Below are positions 1-11,640 of a stretch of DNA of 64,000 bases, piece after piece; position 1 is the stretch's first letter, and the number at the start of each line of letters is the position of its first letter. The stretch comes from Callorhinus ursinus (Eukaryota > Chordata > Mammalia > Carnivora > Otariidae). Below the pieces are notes generated by a model. The model made no database searches. It was not told the DNA's origin and saw only the letters and a list, made by a program, of their open reading frames with translations. The DNA is taken from NCBI RefSeq assembly GCF_003265705.1, contig NW_020312775.1:2548508-2612507 (forward strand), read 5' to 3'. The translations under genes were made by a program, and so were the position numbers.

Positions 1-1136
1 TGTGAAATGGCAAGGGAAGAAGGAAGAAGGGATATTTCTTGTGAGATAGGGGAGGGATGTTGAATGAATCCAAGGGCACCCTTTCAGGTTCATCTTCATG
101 TGAATTGGAGACAGGAGAAGGCCTTTATGACTTTGTTACATTTCAGCTTCAGCTCAAAATTTTAGTGCATGCAAAGGGGTTGCTAAATTCTTGAGCAGAT
201 GCTTCTCAACTGCTGTGTATTAGAAAGTCCTCTTCAGTCAGAACACTGCAGGATTTTTTTCTAAAAAAAAATCAACCTTCTATTATTATAAAAATAGCAA
301 ATAATCACCACCAGAACATGTGAACATCTGGTTTTCCCAACGGCCAGACACATCTCTTTTAAAGTCACTGACCACTAATTTTTTAACGGTTTAGGAAACC
401 ATTGCTATAAAAATAAAGGGGAAAAAAGACATATTCTGCAAAAAGTAAAAGAAAACCCATTTTTAACAAGGTATCTAAATTTAATAGAAAATATACCTTT
501 GAAAAATGACAGTCCCTGGCATTCATTCCCCCTTGCTCTGCAACTTTAGATGAATTACTTAAACTACTCTCTGAAAGAAAATAGAAAGAAAAGATATTTT
601 TGGTGTTAGGTCATAAATGTGCAAACTTAATATTTTATAGAAATAATTTATAACCCTTGTCTCTGGGGACAGGACTAAAACATGCATTATTGGCTAGACA
701 TGTTCTATCTTTTCTTTGCTCTATATATTTATTTTTTGAGAAACATGATTTGGCCATCAGTCAGTGTTTTTTTGAGCTATGTGCCTATGTGGCTTAGCAA
801 TACATTCCATCAAATACAGAGCCATGGTTTTATGTACACCATATTCCTGATAGTTAAGTTCTGAGATTCTACTCACTGTTTCAGGGTTTGTATGCATGCA
901 TTCTATCATTTTCACCAAAGAAGAGGAGAAGGATGGTCTCTGAGAATAAAATTTGATTATTTCACAATTTAACCTGACCATAAACCTTTTTTTCCAGTAA
1001 ATAAACAGTCAGCAGCTATGGTTCCTATCCATTGAAATATGTTATTTATGTGCCTCCACTAAATATTTATCAGATGTAAATGAGACAATGCCTATGAATT
1101 GTCTAGATCAATACCTAACATATAGTAGCTAACAAG
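1..1136. other. Unrecognised AT-rich sequence, no gene seen
   Basis: I see no recognisable gene, RNA or repeat. Open frames here are at most 60-75 codons and have no coding character. It may hold old repeats too diverged to see by eye. Confidence 0.6.
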
Positions 1137-1150
1137 TCTTAGACCCTATT

Positions 1151-1333
1151 GGGTGCCTGGGTGGGCCCCTGGTGAGTGTCCAACTCTTGATTTCAGCTAG
1201 GGTCATGATCTCAGGGTCCTGGGATCCAGCTCCCTGTTGGGCTCCATGCTCAGTGGGGATTCTGCTTGAAGAGTCTCTCTCTCTCCCTCTGCCCCTCTCC
1301 CCACCCCGCTCAAATAAATAAATCTTAAAAAAA
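1151..1333 (+). mobile_element. Can-SINE (tRNA-Lys-derived carnivore SINE)
   Basis: The copy starts with GGGTGCCTGGGTGGG, has the internal GGTCATGATCTCAGGGTCCTGGGAT core, a CT-rich stretch and a CAAATAAATAAATCTTAAAA tail. It is flanked by a perfect 14-bp target-site duplication TCTTAGACCCTATT at 1137-1150 and 1334-1347, so both ends are firm. The head is diverged (GGGCCCCTGGTGAG), which marks an older copy. Confidence 0.95.
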
Positions 1334-1347
1334 TCTTAGACCCTATT

Positions 1348-1850
1348 TATTACTTTTGAGATCAAAACTACCCTTACTTCTAACTGCTAATGCAATTTTG
1401 GGGGAAATTACTTATTTTAGCCTAATTTTTTTATCCGTAAAATAATAACATACTAATTATTCTTTACAGCATTTTCATAAAATTAGACTAAAGAAAACAA
1501 TTTTGGCTTGGGTGCAGAGTATAGTACCTAACTCATAGTAGGAATGTAATGAATTCTAATAGTCAACATCATCAACATTTTTTTCAAGTTAGTGAAACTA
1601 AAATTTGAAGAATTCTATTCTACTGGGCTTCATATCAATGACTTATGATCATAGTTTATGTAATTTTTCAAAGATTTATACACAATAATAGTCATTTTCA
1701 TAAAATATATACACCTATAGTATCTTTGGATTAAGGTTCCAGCCGTTATTTTCAGTGTGATGCTTTTTGCAGTTCTGGCTCTTTCATTTGCATTCCTCCC
1801 AATCTCTTAGCCAGAAAACATCAGAAGTGGAAAAACCATTTGAGCAGAAA
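1348..1850. other. Unrecognised AT-rich sequence
   Basis: No gene or repeat recognised between two SINE insertions. Confidence 0.55.
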
Positions 1851-1862
1851 ACAATTAGAATA

Positions 1863-2062
1863 TGGGCACCTGGGTGGCTCAGTCAGTTAAGCATCTGCCT
1901 TCGGCTCATGTCATGATCCCAGGGTCCTGGGATTGAGCCCTGTATCAGGCTCTCTGCTCAGGAGTGAGTCTGCTTCTCCTTCTGCTTCTATGCTCCCTCT
2001 CCATCTATGCTTTCTCATGTTCTCCTGCTCTCTCTCAAGTAAATAAAATCTTAAAAAAAGAA
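1863..2062 (+). mobile_element. Can-SINE
   Basis: Head GGGCACCTGGGTGGCTCAGTC, core TCATGATCCCAGGGTCCTGG, pyrimidine-rich middle and AAATAAAATCTTAAAAAAAG tail. The flanking direct repeat AATTAGAATA (1853-1862 and 2063-2072) fits a target-site duplication. Confidence 0.95.
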
Positions 2063-2072
2063 AATTAGAATA

Positions 2073-2332
2073 GAGTGGTTCTTCTTTTGAGCAATTAATT
2101 TTGTATGTGTGCATTTGTGTGTCCTTAAAACCTTCCTTTGTTTGGAATGTTTACAGTTGACTTATTTCTGTTCACTTTAGGGCAACTGCTTATCATATCT
2201 TTCTGACTTCAATATATGTGTCTATGTCCAACCCAGAGGAGATATGTAACCATAAGTATTATTTTAATACTAAAATTGACGGGGCTCCAGGTTAATTATA
2301 GCGCTAATCCTATCTGCCTTTTCAGTTTCAGG
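2073..2332. other. Unrecognised spacer between a SINE and a MIR
   Basis: About 260 bases in which I recognise nothing. Confidence 0.5.
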
Positions 2333-2570
2333 AGGAGGTGTAGTATAGTGGTAGGCTCTGATGTCAGATTGCCCAGGTGAAGAATTCCAGATCTTTCTTT
2401 GCTCCCTGGATGACCAAAGGCAAGCAATCTAACCTCCAATTGCCTTTGTTCCGACAAATGTAAAATGGTTGTGACAATAGTAGTTACTACATAGTATTGT
2501 TGTGAGGATTAAATGAATGGTTACATGTATAGTGTTTAATTTATGGCAAGTACTTAATACATTTCAGTTA
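2333..2570 (+). repeat. MIR SINE (ancient mammalian)
   Basis: The order of blocks follows the MIR consensus: GGTGTAGTATAGTGGTAGGCTCTGATGTCAGATTG, then GGCAAGCAATCTAACCTCC, GTAAAATGGTTGTGACAATAG, TTGTTGTGAGGATTAAATGA and a tail near TTTATGGCAAGTACTTAATA. This is an ancient tRNA-derived SINE fossil with no coding role. Confidence 0.9.
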
Positions 2571-2574
2571 TGAT

Positions 2575-3160
2575 GACCATGACAATATTCAAACAATTGA
2601 AGTGGCTCAAGAGAAGTAAAAGGTTTTCTTCAACACACTGAGTTTTTATAGTTCATAAAGGCAATCATGGCTTCTTCTCTCTAAATCTTTTTGGTTTTGT
2701 ATTTAACACTTTTATTTTAGGACAATACTCTGTCCTTAAGTTTCCCTAAAAGACACAGTTGCCTTTTTCATTCAGAGTTCTATTTCTTTGACAGCCAGTG
2801 CATTCTAGGTTATTACTGCCTGTGTAACAGAACATTGTGACAAATTTCAGTACTTTGTTGCCAATGGGAATTGCTATCTGGTTCATGAGAATATGACCTT
2901 TGTTGGCCTTTTCTCCTTTCCTAGCACTCATCGGAATATATAAAATATGAAAGAAGCTCTCTTACCACAGAGTTAACTTTTTTTAAAAAAATGTAATTAG
3001 CACATTTGAAAAATTCATTGAGCTAGTACTTTCATACAGAAACTGCTAATGTGGCAGAAGTAAGGCATCACGTCTAGCTCAAGAGACAAAGTTATGGGCC
3101 ATCCTCCTTATTCCCACAGGCAAATTTCCCTATAATGCAGTTAATATAGGTCCTAAGCAA
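2575..3160. other. Unrecognised sequence between two MIRs
   Basis: No gene or repeat recognised. Open frames are short. Confidence 0.5.
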
Positions 3161-3164
3161 AGTC

Positions 3165-3366
3165 TAGAAACTTAGGTAGTCTTTGGAGTCAGATGCATCT
3201 GGGTTTGAATGTTTACTCTGTCACTTAACTGCATGATATTACTGTAGTTGTAATGTAGGTTTAACCTCCTTAAACTTGAGTTTCCTCAAGTAAATGAGAT
3301 AATCTATGTAATATACTTAGAAGATCTGCTACATAATAAGTACTCAGTAAATAGTTATTATTATTT
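3165..3366 (+). repeat. MIR SINE (ancient mammalian)
   Basis: MIR blocks seen in order: TCTTTGGAGTCAGATGCATCTGGGTTTGAAT, CTCTGTCACTTAACTGCATGA, AAGTAAATGAGATAATCTATG and AATAAGTACTCAGTAAATAGTTATTATTAT. The middle is diverged. Confidence 0.8.
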
Positions 3367-3369
3367 TTA

Positions 3370-5158
3370 TTACAATCTTCATGTGCTTGACTTCCTGGAT
3401 TGTTTTCTCTATTTCTCTAAATTATTATTTAACAAAGAATACATAGAGATCCATTGCTTTTCTCTATTTAATGACATTTAATTATTTTTTCTTTTTCTTT
3501 TTTCCTTCTGATATAGCCAGTGAGATGCCCCCATTCTGTGGTGTTTTCTCATTTTGTACTTTAGTTACAAAAGATGGGGAAAAAATCTTGCCCAGTTCCT
3601 GGCAGGTACATATATCAACATTGGAAAATAGTATTTATTGTTAAAACCACTGTTATCAATGTTATTATTTGATGAACAAAATTGTATTAAGTCATTATGT
3701 AGAAGGTCTAGAATGTTAGTTACTTTTAGGTAATAGCACATCCATTGTTTCCTTTATCTGATCTTCAACAAAGATCACATCTAGTGCTCAATGTAGGGGC
3801 CCAAAGCCTTACTGTGATTCTGTGAGGTCAAAGGAAATTATGTTCTGCAATATTGTTCCAAAGAGACTTAGAACAGATTTTTTTATACCTTTAGCTCATT
3901 GACTTTCATGCTGAAAATGTAGGCAGCTAAACATCAGCTGAATAAAATTGAACAGCCTAATATTAGTTTCTCAGGAGTTTGAAGAGATAATGCTCCTTAC
4001 CACTTGAATGTCTTTCTAATCTAAATAAAAAGGACATACTAATCATGTATAAATTATATAAATATTTATCAGCAAGACAATTAATGCGATATTACAGATA
4101 CAAGTTAGCTATGATTTTTGCATTGATTTATTTTTCTTTGGATTTTTCAATTAATAAAATACAACTGTGAATTGAATTACTTATTTGTATGGCTCACATG
4201 TGCCCATGTTCAGGCTCTTCCACCAGGTGCCATCTTGCCTGCAGCATCTTTACTGCCTTGAAAGAAACCTCCAAAGTGGCAAAGATCTTTTAAAGATTGA
4301 TGTAAGTACCTAAGGCCTAGCGCCTGTGCCCTTAACTTAAACAAGAGCTAGCTCTACCTGCAGGACCCTGCCTCTTTTGCTGGCTATAAACACTCACCTG
4401 AAAAACCCTGCCTAACTTCACACAGCAGAAAGTATAAAGTAAGACAGAAAGCAAATTGCCACAATTCTAGTTTCAGAACCTATCTCGGTCTTCTGCTCTT
4501 GTCAGTTCTCTGGACTATGGCTCTTAATTTGTCACACTATAATTGACTTGCTGCTTTCAATATCTTATTTCTGCAGACTTCCACTATCATTCACATGGCA
4601 AAGGAGGCCCTACACCAAAGAAAGTGGTCCATGCCTTAGGATATCACAAAATGTCATTGTGTGGTTTATAAACCAAATGAAATCAGCCATACAAAAGGTT
4701 TTACTTCAAGCAGAGGCAAAGATCTAGCCCTTCTTAAAAGTTGACACGTGGCTCTTCCTTTTCTCTTGGAAGTTTATATATGGCTCTCTCCATCTCTTAT
4801 CTAGTAATTCTTCAAAAGCATGATGAATCCATATTGTGTCTAGAAAATTTTTTTTTTTTTATATTTAGATCTGAAGGCACTTCTATTAGCCTGTGTGGAT
4901 CTCCAATGTCCTACCAACTGGGAAGATTGTGGTCTATAAGACTGATCCTCAGAAACTCAGAAACAGGTCTCTACCCCTGCATCTTTCAGGCCTACCATAA
5001 TAACTGGAGCCCCCCCAAAATGCTTAGAGGGCTCTACCTTTTTCGTAGACTGTAAATGCAGAACAATAAGGAGAAAGAAATAGTAAAGAATGTAAAAGTG
5101 ATTAGATACAAACAACCAATGTATTAGGATCATAATTCAACTCCATAGTCATTTGTTG
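3370..5158. other. Unrecognised 1.8 kb stretch; possible old LTR-like part
   Basis: Nothing could be named with confidence. The 4200-4640 part is less AT-rich and has a CTATAAACACTCACC motif that could be the core of a decayed LTR, but I could not place termini. A T-run at about 4849-4861 is followed by an open frame (4741-5055) with no coding character. Confidence 0.4.
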
Positions 5159-5176
5159 GCTAGTGCCATTTTTCTG

Positions 5177-5380
5177 TTCTTTTCTTTATTTTTAAAGATT
5201 TTATTTATTTATTTGAGAGAGAAAGAGTGAGAGACAGAGAGCATGAGAGGGAGGAGGATCAGAGGGAGAAGCAGACTCCCTGCTGAGCAGGGAGCCTGAT
5301 GTGGGACTCGATCCTGGGACTCCAGGATCATGACCTGAGCTGAAGGAGGTCACTTAACCAACTGAGCCACCCAGGCACCC
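5177..5380 (-). mobile_element. Can-SINE, reverse orientation
   Basis: Reads as the reverse complement: AAAGATTTTATTTATTTATT tail at left, GGGACTCGATCCTGGGACTC core, and GAGCCACCCAGGCACCC head at right. The 17-bp target-site duplication is CTAGTGCCATTTTTCTG (5160-5176) and CTAGTGCTATTTTTCTG (5381-5397), with one mismatch. Confidence 0.97.
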
Positions 5381-5399
5381 CTAGTGCTATTTTTCTGAA

Positions 5400-5975
5400 C
5401 TCATCTGTCCTTCCATATTCTGTAAGCATTCTGTACATGCTTGCACCTATTATCAAACTCTTGTGTCCCAGATAACATCCTTGGACTCAACCTCTTGTCT
5501 GAATAGACCTGTGTATTTTACTTAATTCTTTGAGCTTTGCCCCGTTGGGTTCCCTGGGCAATAAGATCTATTCTGCTGCTGTTCACACAATTTCAAGTTG
5601 TCACTAGAAATAGAAATATTTCTTTGTTATCTATTTACCAAAAATTATTGTAGAAAAATGACATGATAATGTGCCTTGCATTTGCTAACAACTTAAGGAA
5701 TAATGTTAACATTATTACTAGTACCAATTAATAATCAGTTAAAAATTTCTGAGTTCAGTATGGAAAGTATGTTCATGACAGTTTTTTGGTTTTTTTTGTT
5801 TTGTTTTGTTTTGTTTTTTTTAGCTAGTGAACTCTTTTAAGTGTATGAAATACAAATGTGGTGACTTGATTTTAAATTTAAATTTAATGAATTAAATGAG
5901 AATTTCCAAGGACATAAAGAAATTATAGTAGATTTTAATATTCAATATATTTTGTCAACATTTATGTAACTATCA
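5400..5975. other. Unrecognised sequence with a (TTTTG)n tract
   Basis: No gene recognised. A T-rich tract of the form (TTTTG)n runs at about 5781-5820. Confidence 0.5.
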
Positions 5976-5979
5976 TTCC

Positions 5980-6055
5980 TGGGGTAGGAACCATGTTTTA
6001 CCTATCTTTGGATCTCCCATAGCACATGGAAGATACTCAGTAGATTTTTAAAAAC
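5980..6055 (+). repeat. Probable L2 3' end fragment
   Basis: The block GGAACCATGTTTTACCTATC followed by ATAGCACATGGAAGATACTCAGTAGA resembles the L2 tail (GGACTGTGTTTTATTTATCT ... GGCACATAGTAGGTACTCAATAAAT). It is short and diverged, so the call is tentative. Confidence 0.5.
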
Positions 6056-6299
6056 TAGTAAACAAAAAATGGAACCAAAAGAATCATATTTCCATTTGGC
6101 AAATTTATTGTAGGGTATTTCATAAGATATTTAAATGCACATAGATAAAGATAATGTTCCTCAAAGTGAATAATAGGCTTTCAAAATGTAGTTCCCATTC
6201 TATTTTCAAGCAAGCATGCTTTCTTTCTAGTAGAAAAGAAATTCTAAAATTATAATGGAAGTCAATGAGCAAATATGATTCCACATATACATGTTGTTG

Positions 6300-6655
6300 C
6301 TAGCTTGAATATGGAGGGGGGCATATTATAAAGAATATGTATGACCTTTAGTAGCTGAGAGTAGACCCCAGCCTATAGCCAGTAAGGAAATAGGAACCTT
6401 GGATCTATAATCACAAAGAACTGAATTCTGCAAACAACAAAGAAGAGAAATTTTTCCCCCCAGGACCCCCAGATAAGAATTCAGCTCAATCATCACCTAA
6501 ATTTCAGGCTTGTGAGACTCTGAGCAGAGAATCCAGGCAGTTGATGATTTTGACCTACAGAATGATAAGCTAATAAATCAGTGTTGTTTTACACTGTTAA
6601 ATATGTGGTAATTTGTTATGTAGCAATAAAAAATTCAGTAGTAATAATATTAAAT
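6300..6655 (+). repeat. MLT1-type LTR (ERVL-MaLR)
   Basis: The right part follows the MLT1 LTR consensus: TATAGCCAGTAAGGAAATAGGAACCT, AGATAAGAATTCAGCTCAATCATCACCTAAATTTCAGG, TGACCTACAGAATGATAAGCTAATAAATCAG, and GTGGTAATTTGTTATGTAGCAATA at the end. It is an ancient endogenous-retrovirus-like LTR with no internal genes beside it, so probably a solo LTR. The left edge is approximate. Confidence 0.85.
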
Positions 6656-6659
6656 CAAC

Positions 6660-8620
6660 TATACTGCATATAGTTCTTTATTATAAGTTTGGTATTTTAG
6701 GAATGTAAGTTGGCTTTTTCTATGAAATGGTTGAATCAGTATTTTAAAATTTCATGCCGGGGGAGTATCAGTCTATGGAGATTTTATTGCCAATATGTAT
6801 TTATACATTTGTGAAAATAGTCCAATACTTTTAAGATCAACAACAAATTGAAAGAATCACATGGGCTTTTTTTTTTTTTACTGTAAACTCACCAAATTTC
6901 ACTAACCAGTATATTTTCTCTGTTCTCTCTTTTATAGCCAACATACTATGATTCATTGCTATTAATCATTCTGGTCTAGAATTTTTAAAATAGACCTTTG
7001 AAAAGTTTTAATCACCATGTCCAGCTCTAACATTATTAACTGACTCTTTGGTAACTATGATTGCAGTGTGTGAAATATAGTTTAAGAGCTACCTAGAAAT
7101 GTAGTTATGTATAAGAATTCAACCTGAATGACAATTTTTACCATGTTTTAGGAGTTATGTAACAAGTGATTTATAATATCAAATTGGAAGATTTGAGTTC
7201 TTTCCTGATGTGATTTAAAAATACTTTTCTAACTTGTAGTATAGGGGCATGGTGGTGATTTCAATAATGATAGAAAGCAACAAATGTATTAAAAATGATG
7301 AGGAAGTTGGTAAAACTGATGCAGATTTTGGCTTATGCTTTAACATGTTCTGATCTAAAACTTGGATTACAGAAATGTCATTCCAAGTTACAGTGTCAGA
7401 GGTTAAGCCAGTACAGCTTTGTTTTTATTCTGATGGGAATTTCCTAAGGCTGAGAACTAGGAAGAAAATCCTCCTTTAACTTGTAAATTGAGCAAATTTG
7501 ATCTGGAAATCATTGAAAGAGAATAAATATGAAGCTCCAGGGTGTCATTTTTATAAGTTATTTTTATGCCCATAAATACTCTTTGAATGCAAACGCTGGC
7601 AGGTTTATTGAATACCATACCTGCAGTTTGGTTGAAATGTTACTTACAGCCCTATCAACTCCCAGTAGATTTGTCCCACAAGCACCAGTATCACTTCAAA
7701 CCTGGGATAGGTTCTTGTTATAATAGGACTACTTCATCAAAGTCTTGACTCCAAATAGGAAGTAAATACAATTGGAATAATGCAATAGCATGAATCGACT
7801 TGTTGCACAATCCAGATGATGTTAGGAAAATACTAAAATGCATATTTTTTGTATTATTTATTTATAAACAAAGAGTGCATTATTATCTTTTCTTCTGGGA
7901 AATTCAGTATTTTTTAATCATTGAGTGTTGTTTTAGGATTTCCTACATTTAAGCTGAACCAGAAGATAGTATAGTTGGGTCATATGATCTATATTTTCAG
8001 GCTAAAGGGCACCACATGATTTCAGCCAAATAAATTATTCAGAAAACAGATTACTTTCTGAGTAATCTCAGCTTCTGTTTCTCCTTTACCGACCTCTGTC
8101 TTCTAAACTGTATTACTTAAAACTTCAAATAAGAAGAAGCCTTAATTTTCTGTGGGAACTTTTTCCTACTTACACAGTCACCCAGAAAGGACTGGATAAT
8201 AACTATTTTATGAACTTACAGGCAACAGTTAGGCAGTATCCTTGATGAAGGGTTTCACTATGCTATAGTCATGAAAGTAAAAAAGGCAAGTCAGGTATAT
8301 GTAGAGAAGAGGCAACATATAATTGCACACTGATACCTTTTTTTATTACATTAAATTATTTTCTTAGGCAGTTGTAATCTGAAGTTAATCATATTATTTT
8401 AAGTCTTATATAAATGAACAGACAAATCCAACTAGGAAGGCTCAAAAGAGATATTTGACAATAGTCCTTTAATAGATTTAGGGAAGGAGATGATTGAAAG
8501 ACAAGTCAGACTGTCTTAAACCCAATTCATTGCTTAAAATGAGAGAAGTATTTGGATTGCTTTTGTCCTGCTCTTCTTAAGCTTATTCTCCCTTCACTTG
8601 AGACCATTAAATATCTTCCT
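6660..8620. other. Unrecognised 2 kb stretch
   Basis: No gene or repeat could be named. The 64-codon frame at 7529-7723 has no support beyond its openness. Confidence 0.5.
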
Positions 8621-8623
8621 GAA

Positions 8624-8845
8624 ATAGGGATTAACAAACTATAACCTGTGGGCAAAATTTGGTCTACCACTTCTGTTTTTGAACATCTATTTTTTTTTTT
8701 TTTTTTTTTTTAGGAAGAGTTACAAACATTGTTTTAATCAATGGCTGTTTTTGTACCACAATGGCAGAATTGAACAGCTGCAATTGTGTATGGTCCTCAA
8801 GTCTGAATATTGCTTTCCAACTCTACTGAAAAAGTTTAATCCCTG
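8624..8845 (+). mobile_element. Non-autonomous hAT-type DNA transposon fossil with T-run
   Basis: The ends form imperfect terminal inverted repeats: TAGGGATTAACAAACT at left and AGTTTAATCCCTG at right. The interior matches the abundant mammalian hAT (Charlie-like) element reading CAAACTATAACCTGTGGGC ... GGCTGTTTTTGTACCACAATGGCAGAATTGAACAG ... GAAAAAGTTT. A run of over 20 T (about 8690-8712) sits where the family usually has TGTTTTTGTAAATAAAGTTTTATTGG. I am not sure of the family name. Confidence 0.8.
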
Positions 8846-8861
8846 TTTTTAATTTTAATCT

Positions 8862-9110
8862 TCCAACATAGGGGAAGGGAAACAAAAAGGAGAGGGAAAC
8901 AAACCATGCGAGGCTCTTAACTATAGAGAACAAACTAAGGGTTGATGGAAAGAGGTGGGCAGGGTGTAGACTAAATGGGTGATGGGTATTAAGGAAAGCA
9001 CTTGTTGTGATATGTACTTGGTGTTATATGTAAGTGATGAATCACTAAATTCTACCCTTGAAACCAATATTACATTATATGTTAACTAGAATTTAAATAT
9101 TTGAAATAAC
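8862..9110 (+). mobile_element. 5'-truncated carnivoran L1, 3' UTR only
   Basis: The sequence GGGGAAGGGAAACAAAAAGGAG ... GAGGCTCTTAACTATAGAGAACAAACTAAGGGTTGATGG ... ATGGGTATTAAGGAAAGCACTTGTTGTG ... GTTAACTAGAATTTAAAT is the same 3' UTR that ends L1 elements A (18.5-18.7 kb) and B (43.0-43.2 kb). Only the last 250 bases are present, as expected for strong 5' truncation. Confidence 0.92.
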
Positions 9111-9114
9111 CAAA

Positions 9115-10240
9115 ATGTTAGCCTTTCCCTTACTTTCACCTCAATTGGTTTATCTAGGAACAATTCTATCCAGAAAACAATGTAATATAAGTAGTTATTA
9201 TTCATTACCCTGAGACTTAATGTCAGCTTACTCATACTTCAGGTGACTAATTTATTAAGTATATTATTTAGTTTTATATTTGTGCTTGAATCATTTGGCT
9301 TTGTAACCTGCCTCATAATCCAGAATCTAGGTTTCTCATCTTTGCTTTGGTTTGTATTTCTCTGCCCCAAATACCATTACTGAATCCCAGCACAGTAGCT
9401 GTAGCTCTACTACTCACTGGATAACTTCCATTCTGCCTCTTGCTCACCTAGATTTTGAACGTCACTACCCCACAGCTATTATGCATCCATTAGTTGAGGC
9501 AAAAGGCCACCTTTATGCTTGCCTGCATTTTGAAATACAGCTATCATTCACTTTGAATTGCTGTGCATTGGGTGATAAATTGGGCTCTCAGAACTACTGT
9601 CTGAGTTGGCCCAAATGAGTGTTTCTCATCCAAGTGTAAAGTTCTAGTTTCAGATCCCCTTCTTCCAAGTTTTCCTCATCCTGTGACAGGCAAGTAGCCA
9701 TGCTAAAGCAAGGAAAAAAAATTATATATGTTAGGTTAGCAATTTCACTGGGGAGAACAGAAAGATGATTTTACCATAAGCACAGACTTATTCAAATAAT
9801 ATGTATGGAGAGAACAAAATAATTTCAGACCTTCTGAAAGGGAGTGGAATAGAATCTTACCTCATTTTTAAAATTATTTTAACATTAACACTAAGTATCC
9901 AGTGTGATAAGCAATTATTTACACTAAGGAGAGAAATAAACAATTTAAAGTAATTTTGAGCCTTGGGCCTCAAAGGGGAAAATGTAGTTTTAGGTCACAG
10001 AGAATGAGTGGTCTCTAGTGGTGTGGATGGACTTGGTAGAAGAGATTGGATTGAAGAGCACAAGTTTTATTTCAATGGCACCAAGACAGCAGGAAATCTC
10101 ACTAAAAGTCAAGGAAAGAAAGTTACCCCCAAGCTGATTAAAATGAGTATGCCTGCCAATTCTTGTTGAGTTATAAGCATGCCCAATTGACTAGTCAAAA
10201 TCCCCAGTGTGCATGAGTATGTATAGACCTACACTATTTA
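9115..10240. other. Unrecognised sequence, no gene seen
   Basis: No repeat recognised. The 88-codon frame at 9352-9618 lies in less AT-rich sequence but shows no domain, conserved motif or splice context I can support. Confidence 0.5.
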
Positions 10241-10307
10241 TATATTGCAAATGGTAAGTCTCTCCTTGAGTGTCAATAGTAGTTTAATCTTTTTATTTTT
10301 TAAACAG

Positions 10308-10457
10308 GGCATCTCATTTCACAAGATGGTTGATGAACTTTTTCAACTGGAACTATCTCTGTATTTTAAACTTCTAGAACAGCACAATATCACCACAGAG
10401 AAATTAAATGGATTCCCAGTATCAACAGCACCTATTGATTTAGAGGCATTCTTATAG
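10308..10457 (+). CDS. Candidate terminal coding exon, 49 codons, unidentified
   Basis: A splice-acceptor-like site (pyrimidine-rich TTTAATCTTTTTATTTTTT, then AAACAG) ends at 10307. From 10308 a phase-0 frame runs 49 codons to TAG at 10455-10457. The peptide looks protein-like, with an amphipathic helical segment (KMVDELFQLELSLYFKLLEQ) and a less ordered end. I do not recognise the protein. A donor-like ATG|GTAAGT lies only 54 bases upstream (intron 10254-10307); this is shorter than usual mammalian introns but a multiple of three, so the frame is open with or without splicing. No clear polyadenylation signal follows soon after the stop. It could equally be chance. Confidence 0.22.
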   Translation, partial: GISFHKMVDELFQLELSLYFKLLEQHNITTEKLNGFPVSTAPIDLEAFL

Positions 10458-10485
10458 GAAATTTAGCTTTTTTTATTTATATGGA

Positions 10486-10540
10486 GAGACAGACAGAGAA
10501 ACAGAGACAGAGACAGAGAGACAGAGAGAGGAAAAAGAGA
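10486..10540. repeat. Purine-rich (GAGACA)n simple repeat
   Basis: A stretch of repeated GAGACAGA/AGAGACAGAG units, imperfect. Confidence 0.85.
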
Positions 10541-10544
10541 AACA

Positions 10545-11400
10545 TTCTCATTGTCACCTGAAATTCAGTGTTTTTACCAGGAATGTGTGTAGTATGTGGG
10601 AATATTTGACATACCCCATTCATTTAGCTCATTATGCATTATTGCATTATATTCCTAGAGTCATTCTCTATAAATGAATCTTAAATGAAGTCCATCTTGG
10701 TATTGATTGATGGGAAAAATATTCATAATTGTGGTATCAGACTGTGAAATCTGGTATTGTAAGCAGTTTCCTTTAGTCAAACTGAATGTGAATATGTGGC
10801 AGAGAAAACTGCAAGTCTTGGTGACATATCTCCTGCAGAGTTGAGGTAAAAATGGACTCTGCAGGAGTTGGTTAGATGAACCCAAATAAGCAGTCTTTGA
10901 AGCCTCTTCTGTAAGTAGTCCCTCATGTTAATTCGGATATCATTTTCAAACCTAAAAAAACATTCAGTATACAGCTTGACCTTCCAAGTTAATCTTCAGC
11001 AAGAAACCCTGGAGTAAGCAGCCTGGAAAATAAGAAGGAGAACTTGGCAGAAGGTAAATTGGAAAAAAAAATACACACATATACAAAAGAGGTATGTACA
11101 AAAATTCTTCTGTTGACTGCTTATAGAAAACACACTCTTGGTTAATCACATCAAATTTTATATGCCTGAAAATGAAATTAGCTTCTTTTAAAAACTACCT
11201 ACCATTTCTTTACCTTTATATAAATTATACAACCAAGTTAAAAACACCAGCGTTACCTTGAAAGTTCTCATCTTTTTCATCTTTTCAATCTAATCTTTCA
11301 AAAAATGCTGTTGATTCTCCTGCTAAAGGTATATTTGTTTCATCACTATATTTTCCTGGTGGTAATTATGGACTTACTACTCATTGACTTACTACTCATT
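10545..11400. other. Unrecognised sequence
   Basis: No gene recognised. It includes a perfect tandem pair of GACTTACTACTCATT at 11371-11385 and 11386-11400. Confidence 0.5.
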
Positions 11401-11404
11401 ATCT

Positions 11405-11640
11405 TTAACCTGGATTTCTACAATAGTTTCTTTTTCCAAATTCAAACTCCAGAAGCTGCTCCTGCCTTCCAATCTCCCTCATTTTTCACTGCCAGAACAA
11501 TCTCACTAGAAAACATAACCATGAATTTTATTACTTTCATGCTTAAGAATCTACAATGACTTCTTAGTGTGTACAATATAAAATTTTATTTCCATTCTTC
11601 ACACTATAGCACTTTTTATCTATCCAGGTACCTCTTTCCT
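11405..11640 (+). repeat. Probable L2 LINE fragment
   Basis: The stretch GGATTTCTACAATAGTTTCTTTTTCC ... ATCTACAATGACTTCTTAGTGTGTACAATATAAAATTT follows the L2 3' region (GGATTACTGCAATAGCCTCCT ... CCAATGGCTTCCCATCTCACTCAGAGTAAAA), with strong decay. Confidence 0.55.

Noticed and set aside
4200..4640. Possible retroviral LTR with a TATAAA-like motif
   Set aside because: No TG...CA termini, polyadenylation signal or flanking duplication could be placed, and I do not recognise the family.
9352..9618. 88-codon plus-strand frame
   Set aside because: No recognisable domain, no splice signals at sensible places, and it is not in a context suggesting a gene.
11371..11400. Perfect 15-base tandem pair GACTTACTACTCATT
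   Set aside because: A two-copy short duplication is common replication slippage; nothing suggests function.
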